Source of the DNA: Erythrobacteraceae bacterium
GTDB lineage: Bacteria > Pseudomonadota > Alphaproteobacteria > Sphingomonadales > Sphingomonadaceae
DNA: 64,000 nt
Reading direction: 5' to 3'
NCBI GenBank assembly: GCA_947479055.1
Contig: CANJYE010000010.1
Location: 18,092 to 82,091, forward strand
In this document: piece after piece, positions 30,433-39,755 of the stretch
How positions within the stretch are numbered: the first letter of the stretch is position 1
Layout of the letters: each line of letters starts with the position of its first letter
Notes under the pieces: generated by a model
Database searches by the model: none
What the model was told of the DNA's origin: nothing
The model's input: the letters and a program-made list of their open reading frames with translations, nothing else
Translations under genes and position numbers: made by a program

Positions 30433-31019
30433 CCCGTCCGCTGATCCTTGGTCTCACCGGCTCGATCGGCATGGGCAAGTCCACCGTCGCCGCAATGTTC
30501 CGCGCATGCGGCGTGCCGGTGTTCGATGCCGATGCGGCGGTGCATGTCCTGCAGGGACCGGGCGGCAGGCTGCTGTCCGCGATCGAGGATGCTTTTCCCG
30601 GCACCACCGGCCAGCAGGGCGTCGACCGGGCGGCGCTGGGCGCGCAGGTGTTCGGCAATGATGCCGCATTGAAGCGACTCGAGGCGATCGTTCACCCGGC
30701 GGTGCACGCCATGCGCGAGACCTTCCTGCTGGAAAATGCCGGGCTGCCGCTGGTGGTGTTCGATATCCCGCTGCTGTTCGAGAAGGGCGGGTTCCGCCAG
30801 GTCGACAAGATCGTGGTGGTCTCCGCCCCGGCCGATGTGCAGCGTCATCGCGTGCTGGCCCGGCCGGACATGACGCCGGAGAAATTCGCCCATATCCTCG
30901 ATCTCCAGACCCCCGATGCGGAGAAGCGGGAAAGGGCCGATTTCGTTATCGACACAGGCACTTCCGAGGCAGAAACACGTGCCGAAGTCGAAAAGCTGAT
31001 CGCCAGCCTGCTCGGTTGA
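30429..31019 (+). CDS. coaE: Dephospho-CoA kinase
   Basis: This 196-residue kinase catalyses the last step of coenzyme A synthesis. The Walker A motif GSIGMGKST is at residues 11-19, and DADAAVH and [10 protein letters not shown] follow. It overlaps aroE by four bases and is followed after 40-odd bases by dnaQ. The order maf-aroE-coaE-dnaQ is common in alphaproteobacteria near the origin. Confidence 0.95.
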   Translation: MTRPLILGLTGSIGMGKSTVAAMFRACGVPVFDADAAVHVLQGPGGRLLSAIEDAFPGTTGQQGVDRAALGAQVFGNDAALKRLEAIVHPAVHAMRETFLLENAGLPLVVFDIPLLFEKGGFRQVDKIVVVSAPADVQRHRVLARPDMTPEKFAHILDLQTPDAEKRERADFVIDTGTSEAETRAEVEKLIASLLG

Positions 31020-31058
31020 CCGCTTTTCCTTGCCAGCGCCCTTATCGGGGTGAATAAT

Positions 31059-31751
31059 ATGGCAACGATGCGTGAAATCATCTTCGATACCGAAACCACA
31101 GGCCTTGATCCCAGGACGGGCGATCGCATGGTGGAAATCGGTTGCATCGAAATGGTCAACCGGGTTTTGACCGGCCACACCTTCCACGCCTATTTCAACC
31201 CGGACCGGACGATGCCGGCCGAAGCCGAGGCCGTCCACGGACTGTCGGACGCGTTCCTTGCCGACAAGCCGCGCTTTCATGAGCGTGCGGGCGATCTGCT
31301 CGAATTCCTTGCCGATTCGCCGCTGGTTGCCCACAATGCCGGTTTCGACTTCGGCTTCCTCAATGCCGAGCTCGATATCTGCGGGCTGGAGCGGGTCAGC
31401 GAAGCGCGCAAGATCGATACGGTGTCGCTTGCCAGGGTGCGACACCCGGGTGCCAAGCTCTCGCTTGACGCGCTGTGCACCCGCTACGGGATCGATCGCA
31501 GCCATCGTACGCGACATGGCGCGCTGCTCGATGCCGAATTGCTGGCGCAGGTCTATGTCGAGTTGACCGGCGGCCGCCAGATCGGCCTGGGCCTTGCCGC
31601 CGAAGTGCGCGAAGAAATCGTTGTCACAGCAAGCATGGCGGTGCGCGAGCGGGTCTTCCGCACCCCCCGGTCCCATGCCGAAAGTGAGGAGGAGCGCGCC
31701 CGGCATGCGGCGTTCCTCGACAAGATGGAGAAGCCGCTGTGGTCGCGCTGA
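31059..31751 (+). CDS. dnaQ: DNA polymerase III epsilon subunit (proofreading exonuclease)
   Basis: This 230-residue DEDDh-type 3'-5' exonuclease proofreads replication. Exo I is [10 protein letters not shown] (about residues 8-17), Exo II is [11 protein letters not shown] (about 93-103), and Exo III is the segment with [11 protein letters not shown] (about 153-163). I chose ATG 31059 because GGGGTGA precedes it. GTG 31050 and ATG 31068 are also in frame. Confidence 0.94.
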   Translation: MATMREIIFDTETTGLDPRTGDRMVEIGCIEMVNRVLTGHTFHAYFNPDRTMPAEAEAVHGLSDAFLADKPRFHERAGDLLEFLADSPLVAHNAGFDFGFLNAELDICGLERVSEARKIDTVSLARVRHPGAKLSLDALCTRYGIDRSHRTRHGALLDAELLAQVYVELTGGRQIGLGLAAEVREEIVVTASMAVRERVFRTPRSHAESEEERARHAAFLDKMEKPLWSR

Positions 31752-31792
31752 GCGCCTTGGCGGAGCAGGGTTCACAAAAGGGAGTAAGCAAC

Positions 31793-32359
31793 ATGGATAT
31801 TCGCGTCTCAGGCCACCAGATGGATACCGGCGAAGCGCTGCAGCTGCATGTTGCCGATCGTTTGAACGGGATTATCACCAAATATTTCAGCAAGGCGCTG
31901 TCTTCCAACGTCACTTTTGGCAAGGCACCGGCCGGCGCCTTCAACTGCGATATCATCACCCACGTGACTCAGGGCCTGATCCTGAAGGGCCATGGGGCGG
32001 CACAGGACGCGCATCTCGCACTCGATCAGGCAGCCGAGAAGATCGACAAGCAACTGCGGCGCTACAAGCGGCGGCTGAAGGACCGGCATGAGCAGTCCAG
32101 CTACGCCCTGAAGGAGGAAGAGGCCGCTTATACGGTGTTCGTGGTGGAAGAGCCCGAAGCCGAGGTGATGGACGACACCGCCCCGCTGATCATCGCCGAG
32201 ACCCGGGTTGATATTCCGGAAGCCAGTGTCTCCGACGCGGTGATGATGCTCGATCTGCGTAACACCAATGCACTGTTCTTCAAGAACGCGGGCACAGGCC
32301 GCCACAACATGGTCTACCGGCGCGGCGATGGCTCGATCGGCTGGGTCGAGCCCTCCTGA
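31793..32359 (+). CDS. hpf: Long-form ribosome hibernation promoting factor
   Basis: This 188-residue protein has the N-terminal ribosome-binding HPF/RaiA domain (MDIRVSGHQMDTGEAL, residues 1-95) and the C-terminal dimerisation domain (about 130-188, with MMLDLRNTNALFF). The long form brings two 70S ribosomes together as a 100S dimer when growth stops. AAGGGAG lies about 7 bases before the ATG. It is followed by ptsN, as in many proteobacteria. rpoN, often found upstream, is not here. Confidence 0.92.
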   Translation: MDIRVSGHQMDTGEALQLHVADRLNGIITKYFSKALSSNVTFGKAPAGAFNCDIITHVTQGLILKGHGAAQDAHLALDQAAEKIDKQLRRYKRRLKDRHEQSSYALKEEEAAYTVFVVEEPEAEVMDDTAPLIIAETRVDIPEASVSDAVMMLDLRNTNALFFKNAGTGRHNMVYRRGDGSIGWVEPS

Positions 32360-32598
32360 CACGCTCGGGCGTCGTGGGTCGGGGCTGTGCGCCTTGCATG
32401 AACCGGCCCACTGCGCTACTGGCGCGCATCGCCGTGACTTGGATCGGGACGGGTTCGGAACAGGTGCGGCTTCCGGCATGAATGATCTGCCTGCAAGCCC
32501 TGTTCTCTGCCCATGCCGTAAGTACTTGCGATGAAAGCGTGGTGCCCCTGCGCCATCCCGGCAGATACCGGTCTGGCACTGTTCACTTGATCGATGGA

Positions 32599-33060
32599 AT
32601 GACGCCTCAGTTCACACTCTCTCCCGATGCGGTCGCGATTATCGATTCCGACAACAAGCAGGCGATTCTCCAGGAACTCGCCGGCCGCTTTGCTTCGGCC
32701 TACGGTCTCGTGCGCGATGACGTGCTGGAGCGGATAGAGGAGCGGGAGCGGCTCGGCAGCACTGGTTTCGGTCGGGGCGTGGCCATTCCCCATGCGCGCG
32801 TCGCCGGGTTGACCGGCCCGGTCGCCGCGCTGCTGCGGTTGAAGAACCCGGTCGATTTCGCGGCGGCGGATGGCATGCCGGTCGATCTTGTCATCGGCCT
32901 GCTTTCGCCCGAGAATGCCGGGGTGAACCACCTCCATGCCCTCGCCTCGATTTCCCGGCTCGTGCGCGATGAACGCATTCGCGCGGCCCTGGCTGCCGCG
33001 CCCACTGTCGAGGTCCTGTGCGGACTGCTGACGAATGTCTCAGACCGCGACGCCGCCTGA
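32599..33060 (+). CDS. ptsN: PTS IIA-like nitrogen regulatory protein PtsN
   Basis: This 153-residue EIIA-Ntr protein is phosphorylated on the histidine of GRGVAIPHARV (about residue 64) by the nitrogen PTS. It regulates potassium, nitrogen and carbon responses. I took ATG 32599 as the start. TTG 32588 is in frame, and neither start has a strong ribosome site. It overlaps the next gene (thioesterase) by 26 bases. Confidence 0.9.
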   Translation: MTPQFTLSPDAVAIIDSDNKQAILQELAGRFASAYGLVRDDVLERIEERERLGSTGFGRGVAIPHARVAGLTGPVAALLRLKNPVDFAAADGMPVDLVIGLLSPENAGVNHLHALASISRLVRDERIRAALAAAPTVEVLCGLLTNVSDRDAA

Positions 33061-33520
33061 CGCAGCCGCCAGTGGCGCTGCCACGCATTGGCGGGCGCTG
33101 GAAAGCCTCTATGCTTCCGCTCCCGTCAACCGGCTGTTCGATTCCACGCTGACCGTCACCGGTGAAGGTCGTGCCCGGATCTCCTTCGTGATCGACGAGC
33201 ATCATCATCACGCCGCCGGGGCTGCCCATGGCACGATCTATTTCAAGATGCTGGATGATGCAGCATTCTATGCTGCCAACACGCTGATCACCGATCGCTT
33301 CCTGCTGACCACCTCGTTCAACCTCCATTTCACCCGCCCGATCAAGCGCGGGCCGGTGGTGGCGGAAGGCCAGTGGATCAGCGGCCGGCGCCGGGTGCTG
33401 GTGGCTGAAGCCCGGCTGGTCGATGCCGAGGGCGAGGAGATCGGGCGCGGGACCGGCACTTTCATGCGTTCGCATATCGCGCTGTCCGGCCTGCCCGGCT
33501 ATCGCCTGCCCTCCGCCTGA
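33035..33520 (+). CDS. PaaI family hotdog-fold thioesterase
   Basis: This 161-residue hotdog-fold protein has HHHAAGAAHGTIYFKMLDDA (residues 52-71), containing the Asp/His pattern of PaaI-type thioesterases. These proteins hydrolyse acyl- or aryl-CoA. The substrate is unknown. It overlaps ptsN by 26 bases at the start and shares its last base with the DUF1491 ATG, so the three genes are probably coupled. Confidence 0.82.
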   Translation: MSQTATPPDAAASGAATHWRALESLYASAPVNRLFDSTLTVTGEGRARISFVIDEHHHHAAGAAHGTIYFKMLDDAAFYAANTLITDRFLLTTSFNLHFTRPIKRGPVVAEGQWISGRRRVLVAEARLVDAEGEEIGRGTGTFMRSHIALSGLPGYRLPSA

Positions 33521-33861
33521 TGGACGATCGGCTGCCCGCTCATCTCGAGGTTTCAGGCTTGATCAGGGCGGTCGATGGTGCCGGCGGCTTTGCCACCGTG
33601 ATCGCAAGAGGTGAACGCAACGGCGGGACAATCCTTGTTGTTTGTTGCGCGAGGGGGGACAATTCGAAACTTTTCGAACGGATGCCCCGACCGGACGGAA
33701 CCCGCCAATGGACCCTGTCCAGAAGCCAGGACGTTGAAAATCCAGTTGAATTTTCAGAATATCTGCAACGGCGACAGCGCCAGGACCCTGATTTGTGGAT
33801 CGTGGAGCTGGATATCGTGCATGCGGAACGGTTCATCGGAATTAACCCTTCCGAAAGTTGA
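33520..33861 (+). CDS. DUF1491 family protein
   Basis: This 113-residue protein matches the alphaproteobacterial DUF1491 family in layout. It begins RLPAHLEVSGLIRAV and contains GERNGGTILVV. DPDLWIVELDI and ERFI lie near the end. The function is unknown. The family often sits in this neighbourhood of hpf-ptsN. The ATG overlaps the thioesterase stop by one base. Confidence 0.82.
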   Translation: MDDRLPAHLEVSGLIRAVDGAGGFATVIARGERNGGTILVVCCARGDNSKLFERMPRPDGTRQWTLSRSQDVENPVEFSEYLQRRQRQDPDLWIVELDIVHAERFIGINPSES

Positions 33862-34056
33862 CTTTGCTGCACCTGCGAATAGTGCGCCCCAACCTCTGAG
33901 GTGCGAGGGCAGTCACGGCCACAATACGGTTGTCGTGACCAGCACGCAGACGGGGGGCGGCCGGCAGGCCCTGGTTGACCCGAAGGCTCGCGGCTGGTCC
34001 GCAAGCGGGATCGCCAGCCTGCGACAGGCTCGTCCACCGCCCAAATCGAATGATTG

Positions 34057-34701
34057 ATGAGTCGCAAGACCGAAATTTCCAGCGCGGTGGCCGCCACCGC
34101 GATGTTCCTGACTTTCCTTGGCGCCACGGATTCAGGCGCTTCCGCCCAGGAATTGGCCCCGGGCCCGGTTGAAGCTGCAACGGCGGCAGCCAACTCTCTC
34201 TTCCCCGACCTGGCAGGCACCGACCTGTCGACTGCCGACAAGATGGCCATTGTCGCGGGTGAGGCAACCCAGTCCATGCCCGGCGGTGCGACATCCCTGA
34301 CCGAGCTGGTCCGGGCGATACCCCAGCCTGGCGCGCTATCGCGTGAGATGGAATGCCTCGCCGGCGCGATCTATTTCGAAGCACGGGGCGAACCGCTGTC
34401 TGGCCAGCTCGCGGTTGGTCGGGTGATTGTCGATCGCACCCAGTCGCGCCGCTTTCCCACCAGCTATTGCGGCGTGGTTTACCAGCCATCCCAGTTCAGC
34501 TTCGTGCGGGGCGGGCGGATGCCGGTGATCAACCAGACCTCGCGCGCCTGGCAGGATGCCCGTGCCATCGCCATGATCGCCGATCGCGATTTGTGGGAAA
34601 GCCCGGCCAAGGGCGCGCTGTTCTTCCATTCGGCGCGTGTGAAGCCGGGCTGGAAATTGCAGCGGGTGGCACAGGTCAGCACCCACGTGTTCTATCGTTA
34701 A
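34057..34701 (+). CDS. Cell wall hydrolase, SleB family
   Basis: This 214-residue protein has an N-terminal signal-like segment (about residues 10-32). Its C-terminal SleB-type hydrolase domain starts at ECLAGAIYFEARGE (about 96-109). That domain contains the acidic catalytic residue of lytic transglycosylase-like enzymes, followed by RVIVDRTQSRRFP, YCGVVYQPSQFSF and ALFFHS. It probably acts on peptidoglycan in the periplasm. I chose ATG 34057 over the in-frame TTG 34054. It converges with xth. Confidence 0.88.
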   Translation: MSRKTEISSAVAATAMFLTFLGATDSGASAQELAPGPVEAATAAANSLFPDLAGTDLSTADKMAIVAGEATQSMPGGATSLTELVRAIPQPGALSREMECLAGAIYFEARGEPLSGQLAVGRVIVDRTQSRRFPTSYCGVVYQPSQFSFVRGGRMPVINQTSRAWQDARAIAMIADRDLWESPAKGALFFHSARVKPGWKLQRVAQVSTHVFYR

Positions 34702-34716
34702 GAACGCCCGCGCGGG

Positions 34717-35490
34717 TCAGGCCCGCAGTTCGATCCAGACCGGTGCATGGTCGCTGGCCTTTTCCCGGCCGCGATAGGGCTTGTCGACTCCGGCTGACAC
34801 CAGCCGGTCGGCCAGTTCCGGCGAGAGCAGCGCGTGATCAATGCGAAAGCCGTGATCGCGCTGCCATGCGCCGGCCTGATAGTCCCAATAGGTCCAAACC
34901 TGCCCTTGCGGATTGAGCGTGCCGATCGCATCGGTCCAGCCATCGTGCAGCAGGCGGGCATAGGCATCGCGCGAGCCGGGCTGCATCAGCGCGTCATCGG
35001 CCATCGCACGGGGCGACCAGACGTCCTTGTCCTCGGGAATGACATTGTAGTCGCCCAGCACCACGGCGGGCAGTTCCTGCGCTGTCAGGGCGCGCATGTG
35101 GCTGCGCAGCCGCTCCATCCAGGCCAGCTTGTAGTCGAACTTGGGGCCGGGCTGCGGGTTGCCGTTGGGCAGGTAGATGCAGGCGATCCGCACGCCGTTG
35201 ACGTCGGCCTCGAGATAGCGGGATTGTTCATCCTCCTGATCGCCGGGCAGGCCTCGCTGCGTTTGCACCGGTGCGGTGCCGTCGGCCAGGATCGCCACCC
35301 CGTTGAAGCCTTTCTGGCCATGCCAGATCGCCTGGTAGCCGATCGCTGCGAACTCATCGGCAGGGAAACCTTCGTCCTGGGTCTTGATCTCCTGCAGGCA
35401 GGCGACCGCCGGGCGGGTTTCGACCAGCCATTCCAGAAGGCGCGGCAAGCGCGCCTTGATGCCATTGATGTTGAAGCTGGCTATGCGCAC
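34717..35490 (-). CDS. xth: Exodeoxyribonuclease III
   Basis: This 257-residue AP endonuclease/3' exonuclease works in base excision repair. The family motifs are complete: SFNINGIKARL (residues 4-14), CLQEIKTQDEGFP (about 32-44), YLPNGN, LGDYNVIPED (about 148-157), RIDHALLS and the C-terminal SDHAPVWIEL. It lies 8 bases downstream of erpA on the same strand. Confidence 0.95.
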   Translation of the reverse strand: MRIASFNINGIKARLPRLLEWLVETRPAVACLQEIKTQDEGFPADEFAAIGYQAIWHGQKGFNGVAILADGTAPVQTQRGLPGDQEDEQSRYLEADVNGVRIACIYLPNGNPQPGPKFDYKLAWMERLRSHMRALTAQELPAVVLGDYNVIPEDKDVWSPRAMADDALMQPGSRDAYARLLHDGWTDAIGTLNPQGQVWTYWDYQAGAWQRDHGFRIDHALLSPELADRLVSAGVDKPYRGREKASDHAPVWIELRA

Positions 35491-35498
35491 GCGCGCGC

Positions 35499-35831
35499 TC
35501 AGATCCCGAAGCTGGAACCGCAGCCGCAGCCGGACGCGGCATTGGGATTGCTGACCTGAAAGGCGGCACCCCCCAGTGATTCGACGAAATCGACCACGCT
35601 GCCGGACAGAAGATCGAGGCTGACCGGATCGACCAGCAGCTTCACCCCGTCGGTTTCCGAGACCGTGTCATCCGCTTCGGGCGTGTCGGCCAGATCGAAC
35701 TTGTACTGGAAGCCGGAACAACCGCCGCCTTCCACCGAAAGGCGCAGCATCGCCGGTTTGGCCTGCTTGCTGGCGATGGCGGCCACGCGCGCGGCGGCGG
35801 ATGGGGTCAGGGTGAGTGCGGTTGCGGACAT
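35499..35831 (-). CDS. erpA: A-type iron-sulfur cluster carrier (ErpA/IscA-like)
   Basis: This 110-residue A-type carrier has the three cysteines in GGCSGF (about residue 37) and SGCGCGSSF at the end. It delivers Fe-S clusters to client enzymes. A second A-type protein (59159-59527) ends the suf operon. This one stands apart, next to xth, as in many alphaproteobacteria, so ErpA is the likelier name. Confidence 0.9.
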   Translation of the reverse strand: MSATALTLTPSAAARVAAIASKQAKPAMLRLSVEGGGCSGFQYKFDLADTPEADDTVSETDGVKLLVDPVSLDLLSGSVVDFVESLGGAAFQVSNPNAASGCGCGSSFGI

Positions 35832-35868
35832 GACCCCAATGTAGGGCTTGCTGGCCGCACCGGCAAGT

Positions 35869-36297
35869 TCACGCAGTCTGGATATATTCGCGCATCGCCT
35901 CGGCTTCCGCCTCGGCCGCTTCGACCCGCAGTTTGACCAGATCGCCGATCGAGACGAAACCGATCATCCGCTCACCCTCCACCACCGGCAGATGGCGGAC
36001 CCGGCGGCGGGTCATCAGCCCCAGCGCTTCCAGCGCATCGGTTTCCTGGTGCACGGTAATGGCTGGCGCGGTCATCACTTCGCCGACCGTCCGGTTCAGT
36101 GCGTCGGCTCCGTCCTGGGCGATCGAATAGAGCAGGTCGCGTTCGGAAAAGATGCCGACAACCCGATCTCCCTCGAGCACGGGCAGCGCGCCGATTCGCT
36201 GCTCGGCCAGCAAACGCGCGGCCTCGGTCACGCCGGTGGAGGTTGTGCAGCTGTGGATCGGCCCCTGGCGATTCTGAATCAGCCTGATGATAGCCAT
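35869..36297 (-). CDS. Two-CBS-domain protein
   Basis: This 142-residue protein consists of two CBS domains (about residues 14-60 and 75-128; ALPVLEGDRVVGIFSERDLL and HLPVVEGERMIGFVSIGDLV). Stand-alone CBS pairs bind adenine nucleotides and usually sense energy state. No effector domain is attached and the target is unknown. The C-terminal tail is Glu/Ala rich. Confidence 0.88.
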   Translation of the reverse strand: MAIIRLIQNRQGPIHSCTTSTGVTEAARLLAEQRIGALPVLEGDRVVGIFSERDLLYSIAQDGADALNRTVGEVMTAPAITVHQETDALEALGLMTRRRVRHLPVVEGERMIGFVSIGDLVKLRVEAAEAEAEAMREYIQTA

Positions 36298-36395
36298 GCC
36301 TGTTCCCCTTTATGTCGTGTTCTGCTGGGACGGCGAATTATGCCATGGACCGGGATCGTTTGCCAGCACTGCCGCAACAGGGCAAAGCCGGAACC

Positions 36396-36686
36396 ATGAT
36401 ACCCAGATCCCCACTCGACGATCCCGCCAAGGCCGCCTTCGCATGGGCGCGCTACAAGCGGCTGATGCGCGCGATGGGGCTATTGTCGCTGGTGGTGATC
36501 GTGCTGGCGCTCGGACTGCTCTATCGCCACAACGGCTTCGTTTCGATCCACTATTACATCGCGACCGCGCTGGGCATTGGCTTTACCATGCTGCTGACCT
36601 CGGCGCTGATGGGCCTGCTCTTCCTGTCGAGCGGGACCGGCCATGACGAGTCGATCGCCGATCCGCTCAATGATACGAAGGAATAG
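36396..36686 (+). CDS. Small membrane protein with two helices
   Basis: This protein of about 96 residues has a charged N-terminus and two hydrophobic helices (about residues 25-43 and 55-76), and ends DPLNDTKE. It resembles small uncharacterised proteins of sphingomonads. Its function is unknown. ATG 36396 is the likely start. The upstream in-frame ATGs have no ribosome site and give a Cys-rich, unlikely N-terminus. Confidence 0.65.
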   Translation: MIPRSPLDDPAKAAFAWARYKRLMRAMGLLSLVVIVLALGLLYRHNGFVSIHYYIATALGIGFTMLLTSALMGLLFLSSGTGHDESIADPLNDTKE

Positions 36687-36689
36687 CCG

Positions 36690-37055
36690 TCAGGCCTCTG
36701 GCCGCAGTCGGAAATCCTCTACCGGCTGGCCGCCGATCAGGTGCTCCTGGATGATCCGTTCGAGCACCGCTTCGTTGCAGCTGTGGTACCAGACCCCTTC
36801 CGGCCATACGACCGCGACCGGACCGGCGGCACAGATTCGCAGGCAATCCGCCTTGCTGCGCGCCACTCCGCCCCGGTCGGCGAGGCCGAGCTGCTTGAGC
36901 CGCTTCTTGAGATAGGCCCAGGCCGCCTTGCCCTTGTCGGGGGGGCAGCACTTTCCCTTTTCCGAGGTGGCGCACAGAAAGACATGGCGGCTGATCGCAT
37001 CACCGCCGGCCACGCCCAGCGCCTTGCGGGCGTCGTCAAGGCCTGTTGTGGGCAC
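36690..37055 (-). CDS. Thioredoxin-like (2Fe-2S) ferredoxin
   Basis: This protein of about 121 residues has the thioredoxin-like 2Fe-2S ferredoxin fold. [15 protein letters not shown] (near residue 22) and the distal [20 protein letters not shown] give the usual cysteine ligands (CX8-12C and CX3C). Such proteins are seen next to cobalamin or other redox genes, but the partner is not evident here. A GTG (37055) gives the best family match. The frame is open further upstream, but there it overlaps the PopZ gene. Confidence 0.78.
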   Translation of the reverse strand: MPTTGLDDARKALGVAGGDAISRHVFLCATSEKGKCCPPDKGKAAWAYLKKRLKQLGLADRGGVARSKADCLRICAAGPVAVVWPEGVWYHSCNEAVLERIIQEHLIGGQPVEDFRLRPEA

Positions 37056-37065
37056 CAGATGCGGC

Positions 37066-37512
37066 CTAGCCGCGCTTGCCGACGATCCGGGAAATTTCGG
37101 CGGCGACCAGTTTTTCGACCATGGCGGGCAGGTTCTGCTCGAGCCAGATGGCAAGCATCGGGCGCAGCATCTCACGCACCATGCCTTCGAGCGAGGTTTC
37201 GCCGGAACGGACGATCTGCGGGCGGGCGCCGGGTTCGGAGATCATCGCCAGCGCATCGAGCGATTCGCGCATCGAGGCGCTGATCGTGTCGCTGATCAGC
37301 GGGGCATCCTGCTCGGCATCGTCAGCCCCATCGTCAAGGCAGCGGCCAGCTTGGCCAAGATCGAGCACTTCGCTGTCAGATCGCGCCGGTGAAACACCCT
37401 TTTCCGAGCGTGTGCGGCGCAGTTCCGCCGCGCCTTCGCGATTGTCGCGGGCGATCACTTTCTTGATCGAGGCGAGGATTTCCTCGACCGAAGGTTCACT
37501 GTCCTGACGCAT
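37066..37512 (-). CDS. popZ: PopZ-like polar organizing protein (DUF2497)
   Basis: This 148-residue protein matches DUF2497/PopZ. Its N-terminal helix is [17 protein letters not shown] (residues 7-23) and the middle is acidic and disordered. The C-terminal helices around [18 protein letters not shown] (about 110-127) form the oligomerising part. In Caulobacter, PopZ holds ParB-parS at the cell pole. The spacer here is short and the protein is smaller than Caulobacter PopZ. ATG 37512 has GGGGGC upstream. It follows tolC on the same strand. Confidence 0.85.
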   Translation of the reverse strand: MRQDSEPSVEEILASIKKVIARDNREGAAELRRTRSEKGVSPARSDSEVLDLGQAGRCLDDGADDAEQDAPLISDTISASMRESLDALAMISEPGARPQIVRSGETSLEGMVREMLRPMLAIWLEQNLPAMVEKLVAAEISRIVGKRG

Positions 37513-37539
37513 GGAAATGAAAGCCCCCTGCAACCTTGC

Positions 37540-38994
37540 TTATTGAGCGTTGGGAATTGTGCCCTCTTGGGCTGGCGTGTCAACCGTGTGGGTCGACTTC
37601 GCGACCGGGGCAGGATCGGTATCCCAGTCCGACAGCTTGCCGCGCACGCGTTCGTAATTGGCGACCGGGTCATACAGCGGCCCACCCGGATCAAGCGCGA
37701 GATCGCGCGCTTCGGCCCGGCCCATCGCAGCCAGCAGCGAGAAGCCCGCGACATAGGCATTGCGCCGTGCGGTCACCAGTTGGACCCGCGCCCGCAGCAG
37801 TTCCTGTTCGGCATCGAGGATGTCGAGAATGGTGCGGTTGCCGACCGTGTTCTCGGCCCGCACGCCCTCCAGGCTCAGTTCGGCTGCGTCGATCGCGCTC
37901 TGGGACGTCTCGATGATGGCATTGGCGGCGCGCCAGCTGGAATAGGCGGCGCGGGCCTGGGCGATCACTTCGCGCTCTGCCGCGATCTCGCGTTCCAGCG
38001 TGGCAGAAGCCTGTGCCTGTGCCTGTCGTTCGCGCGCGGCCGGAAGGCCGCCCTGGTAGATCGGGATGGTCGCCCGCACCCCGGCGGTGGCCTGAGTGCT
38101 GGAACTGGGGAAGATCGCGCCCAGCGCGGTCGTTCCGTTGCGCTCGGTATGGCTATAGTCCGCCCCGGTGAACAGTTCGATCCGGGGCATGCGCGAGGAG
38201 CCCGCGACCTTGATGTCGTAACCGGCCGCTTCCGAGCGTTCGCGCGCGGCGATCAGGTCGGGATTGTTTTCCAGCGCCACAGATACAGCGACCGCCGGGT
38301 CTTCCGGCAGGTTGGGAAGCGGCGGCGGCGGTTCCAGCGTGCCCGGCTCCCGGCCGACCAGCTCGATATAGCGTTCGCGCGCGGCGACGAGGTTGGCCCG
38401 GGCTGAACGCAGATCGCCGCGCGCCAGTTCCAGCCGCGAGCGGGACTGGGCGACATCGGTGCGGGTCAGGTCACCGATCTCGAACCGGTCAGTGGTTGCC
38501 TTGAGGTTGACAGTCAGCACATCGACCAGATTGCCCGACAGGCCGACGATCGCTTCGCTCTGGATCACGTCCATATAGGCCGCGACCACCTGGCTGAACA
38601 CGCCGCTTTCGGTCGCGCGCAGATCAGCCTGCCCGGCCTTGACCCGGGTTTTGGCCGCGCGCACGCCGTTCTTCACCGAGCCGCCCGAATAGACCGGAAC
38701 GCCAAGCGAGACCGAGCCGCCGTACTGGTTGTCGGCGTTCAGCGGGCTGCTGTTGCTCTGGTAAATATAGTCGGTGTAATTGGCCGAGGCGCTGATCCCG
38801 GGTAGTCCGGCAGCACGTTCGATCGGGACGTTTTCATCCTCCGCGCGCTGGTCGGCCCGAGCGGCCTGCAGCGTCGGATTGGTGTTGTAGGCGTTCACCA
38901 GTGCGTCGCGCAGCGAATCGGCCTGCGCCGTGCCCGGGACCAGCGCACAGGCGACCAGCGCCCATTGTGCGGTTCCTGCCATCCATCTCGTCAT
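37540..38994 (-). CDS. TolC family outer membrane efflux protein
   Basis: This 484-residue protein has a signal peptide (about residues 1-26, ending GTAQA). It has the two repeated helical/beta barrel halves of TolC and ends in a flexible tail. DSLRDALVNAYNTNPTLQAARA at the mature N-terminus is typical. It forms a trimeric exit duct for type I secretion or efflux pumps. No pump genes are beside it. The pcm-tolC-popZ order is conserved in alphaproteobacteria. Confidence 0.92.
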   Translation of the reverse strand: MTRWMAGTAQWALVACALVPGTAQADSLRDALVNAYNTNPTLQAARADQRAEDENVPIERAAGLPGISASANYTDYIYQSNSSPLNADNQYGGSVSLGVPVYSGGSVKNGVRAAKTRVKAGQADLRATESGVFSQVVAAYMDVIQSEAIVGLSGNLVDVLTVNLKATTDRFEIGDLTRTDVAQSRSRLELARGDLRSARANLVAARERYIELVGREPGTLEPPPPLPNLPEDPAVAVSVALENNPDLIAARERSEAAGYDIKVAGSSRMPRIELFTGADYSHTERNGTTALGAIFPSSSTQATAGVRATIPIYQGGLPAARERQAQAQASATLEREIAAEREVIAQARAAYSSWRAANAIIETSQSAIDAAELSLEGVRAENTVGNRTILDILDAEQELLRARVQLVTARRNAYVAGFSLLAAMGRAEARDLALDPGGPLYDPVANYERVRGKLSDWDTDPAPVAKSTHTVDTPAQEGTIPNAQ

Positions 38995-38996
38995 GG

Positions 38997-39617
38997 TCAG
39001 AACCTCCAGCTCTTGGGCGTGGCAAATTCGGTCAGGCCCGGAATGCCGATCTCGGCCAGTTCCAGCAAGGCCACTTCGCCGCCCAGCTTCCTGCCGGTGG
39101 CGAGGCGGGCGACGCCGCGGCTGACCAGTCCCGTCACCACGCGGGCACCTTCGGCCAGGCGCGCTGCCAGGCTGTCGGGCAATTTTTCGATCGCGCCATC
39201 GATCATCAGCAGGGTGAAATCGCCCTGCTTGCGGCTCTTCGCGACGGCGGCTTGCGGGGTGATCACTTCGACCGAACCGGCCAGCGCCTTCACCAGCGTA
39301 GCCAGATAGCCGCTTCCGCCATCGACCAGCAGGACCCTGTCGGCAGCGGTCGGGGCCGCTTCGCTCAGCATCCGCCCATGAACCAGCGGCGAGGCGAGAA
39401 AACGGCCATCGCCGAGCGGCACGGCCCGGTCGGTGTAGGCAACATCCCTGGCCGATTCCGGAACGAAATCCTCCCGCGCGACGGCAGCAAAAGCGGAAAG
39501 CACGAATTCCTCATTCACGCCGCTGACGCGCAATTGGCTGTCGATCATCGCCTTGCGGGCAGTGGCGAAACCGGTGTCGCTGCGCAGCGCAACCCCGGGC
39601 TCTGCAAACGTGGTCAT
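38997..39617 (-). CDS. Protein-L-isoaspartate O-methyltransferase family protein
   Basis: This 206-residue PCMT-family protein begins with ARKAMIDSQLRVSGV and has the AREDFVP motif. The usual SAM motif (EIGTGSGY) is replaced by LVDGGSGYLATLVKAL, so the acidic residue and Gly pattern differ and activity is uncertain. Family enzymes repair isoaspartyl residues. The gene is 2 bases upstream of tolC. GGAAGGG precedes ATG 39617. Confidence 0.8.
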   Translation of the reverse strand: MTTFAEPGVALRSDTGFATARKAMIDSQLRVSGVNEEFVLSAFAAVAREDFVPESARDVAYTDRAVPLGDGRFLASPLVHGRMLSEAAPTAADRVLLVDGGSGYLATLVKALAGSVEVITPQAAVAKSRKQGDFTLLMIDGAIEKLPDSLAARLAEGARVVTGLVSRGVARLATGRKLGGEVALLELAEIGIPGLTEFATPKSWRF

Positions 39618-39755
39618 CAATCAAACCCTTCCTGCGGGAACCCCGCACGCACCTGTTCGCTTTAGGGGAGAGGTCCCTTCGCGCCAAGCGCTTTGACGCG
39701 AGGGTGCAGTGGCGACTATGGCGACCTCAGATTCTTCTGCAAGGAGCGTTCTGCC

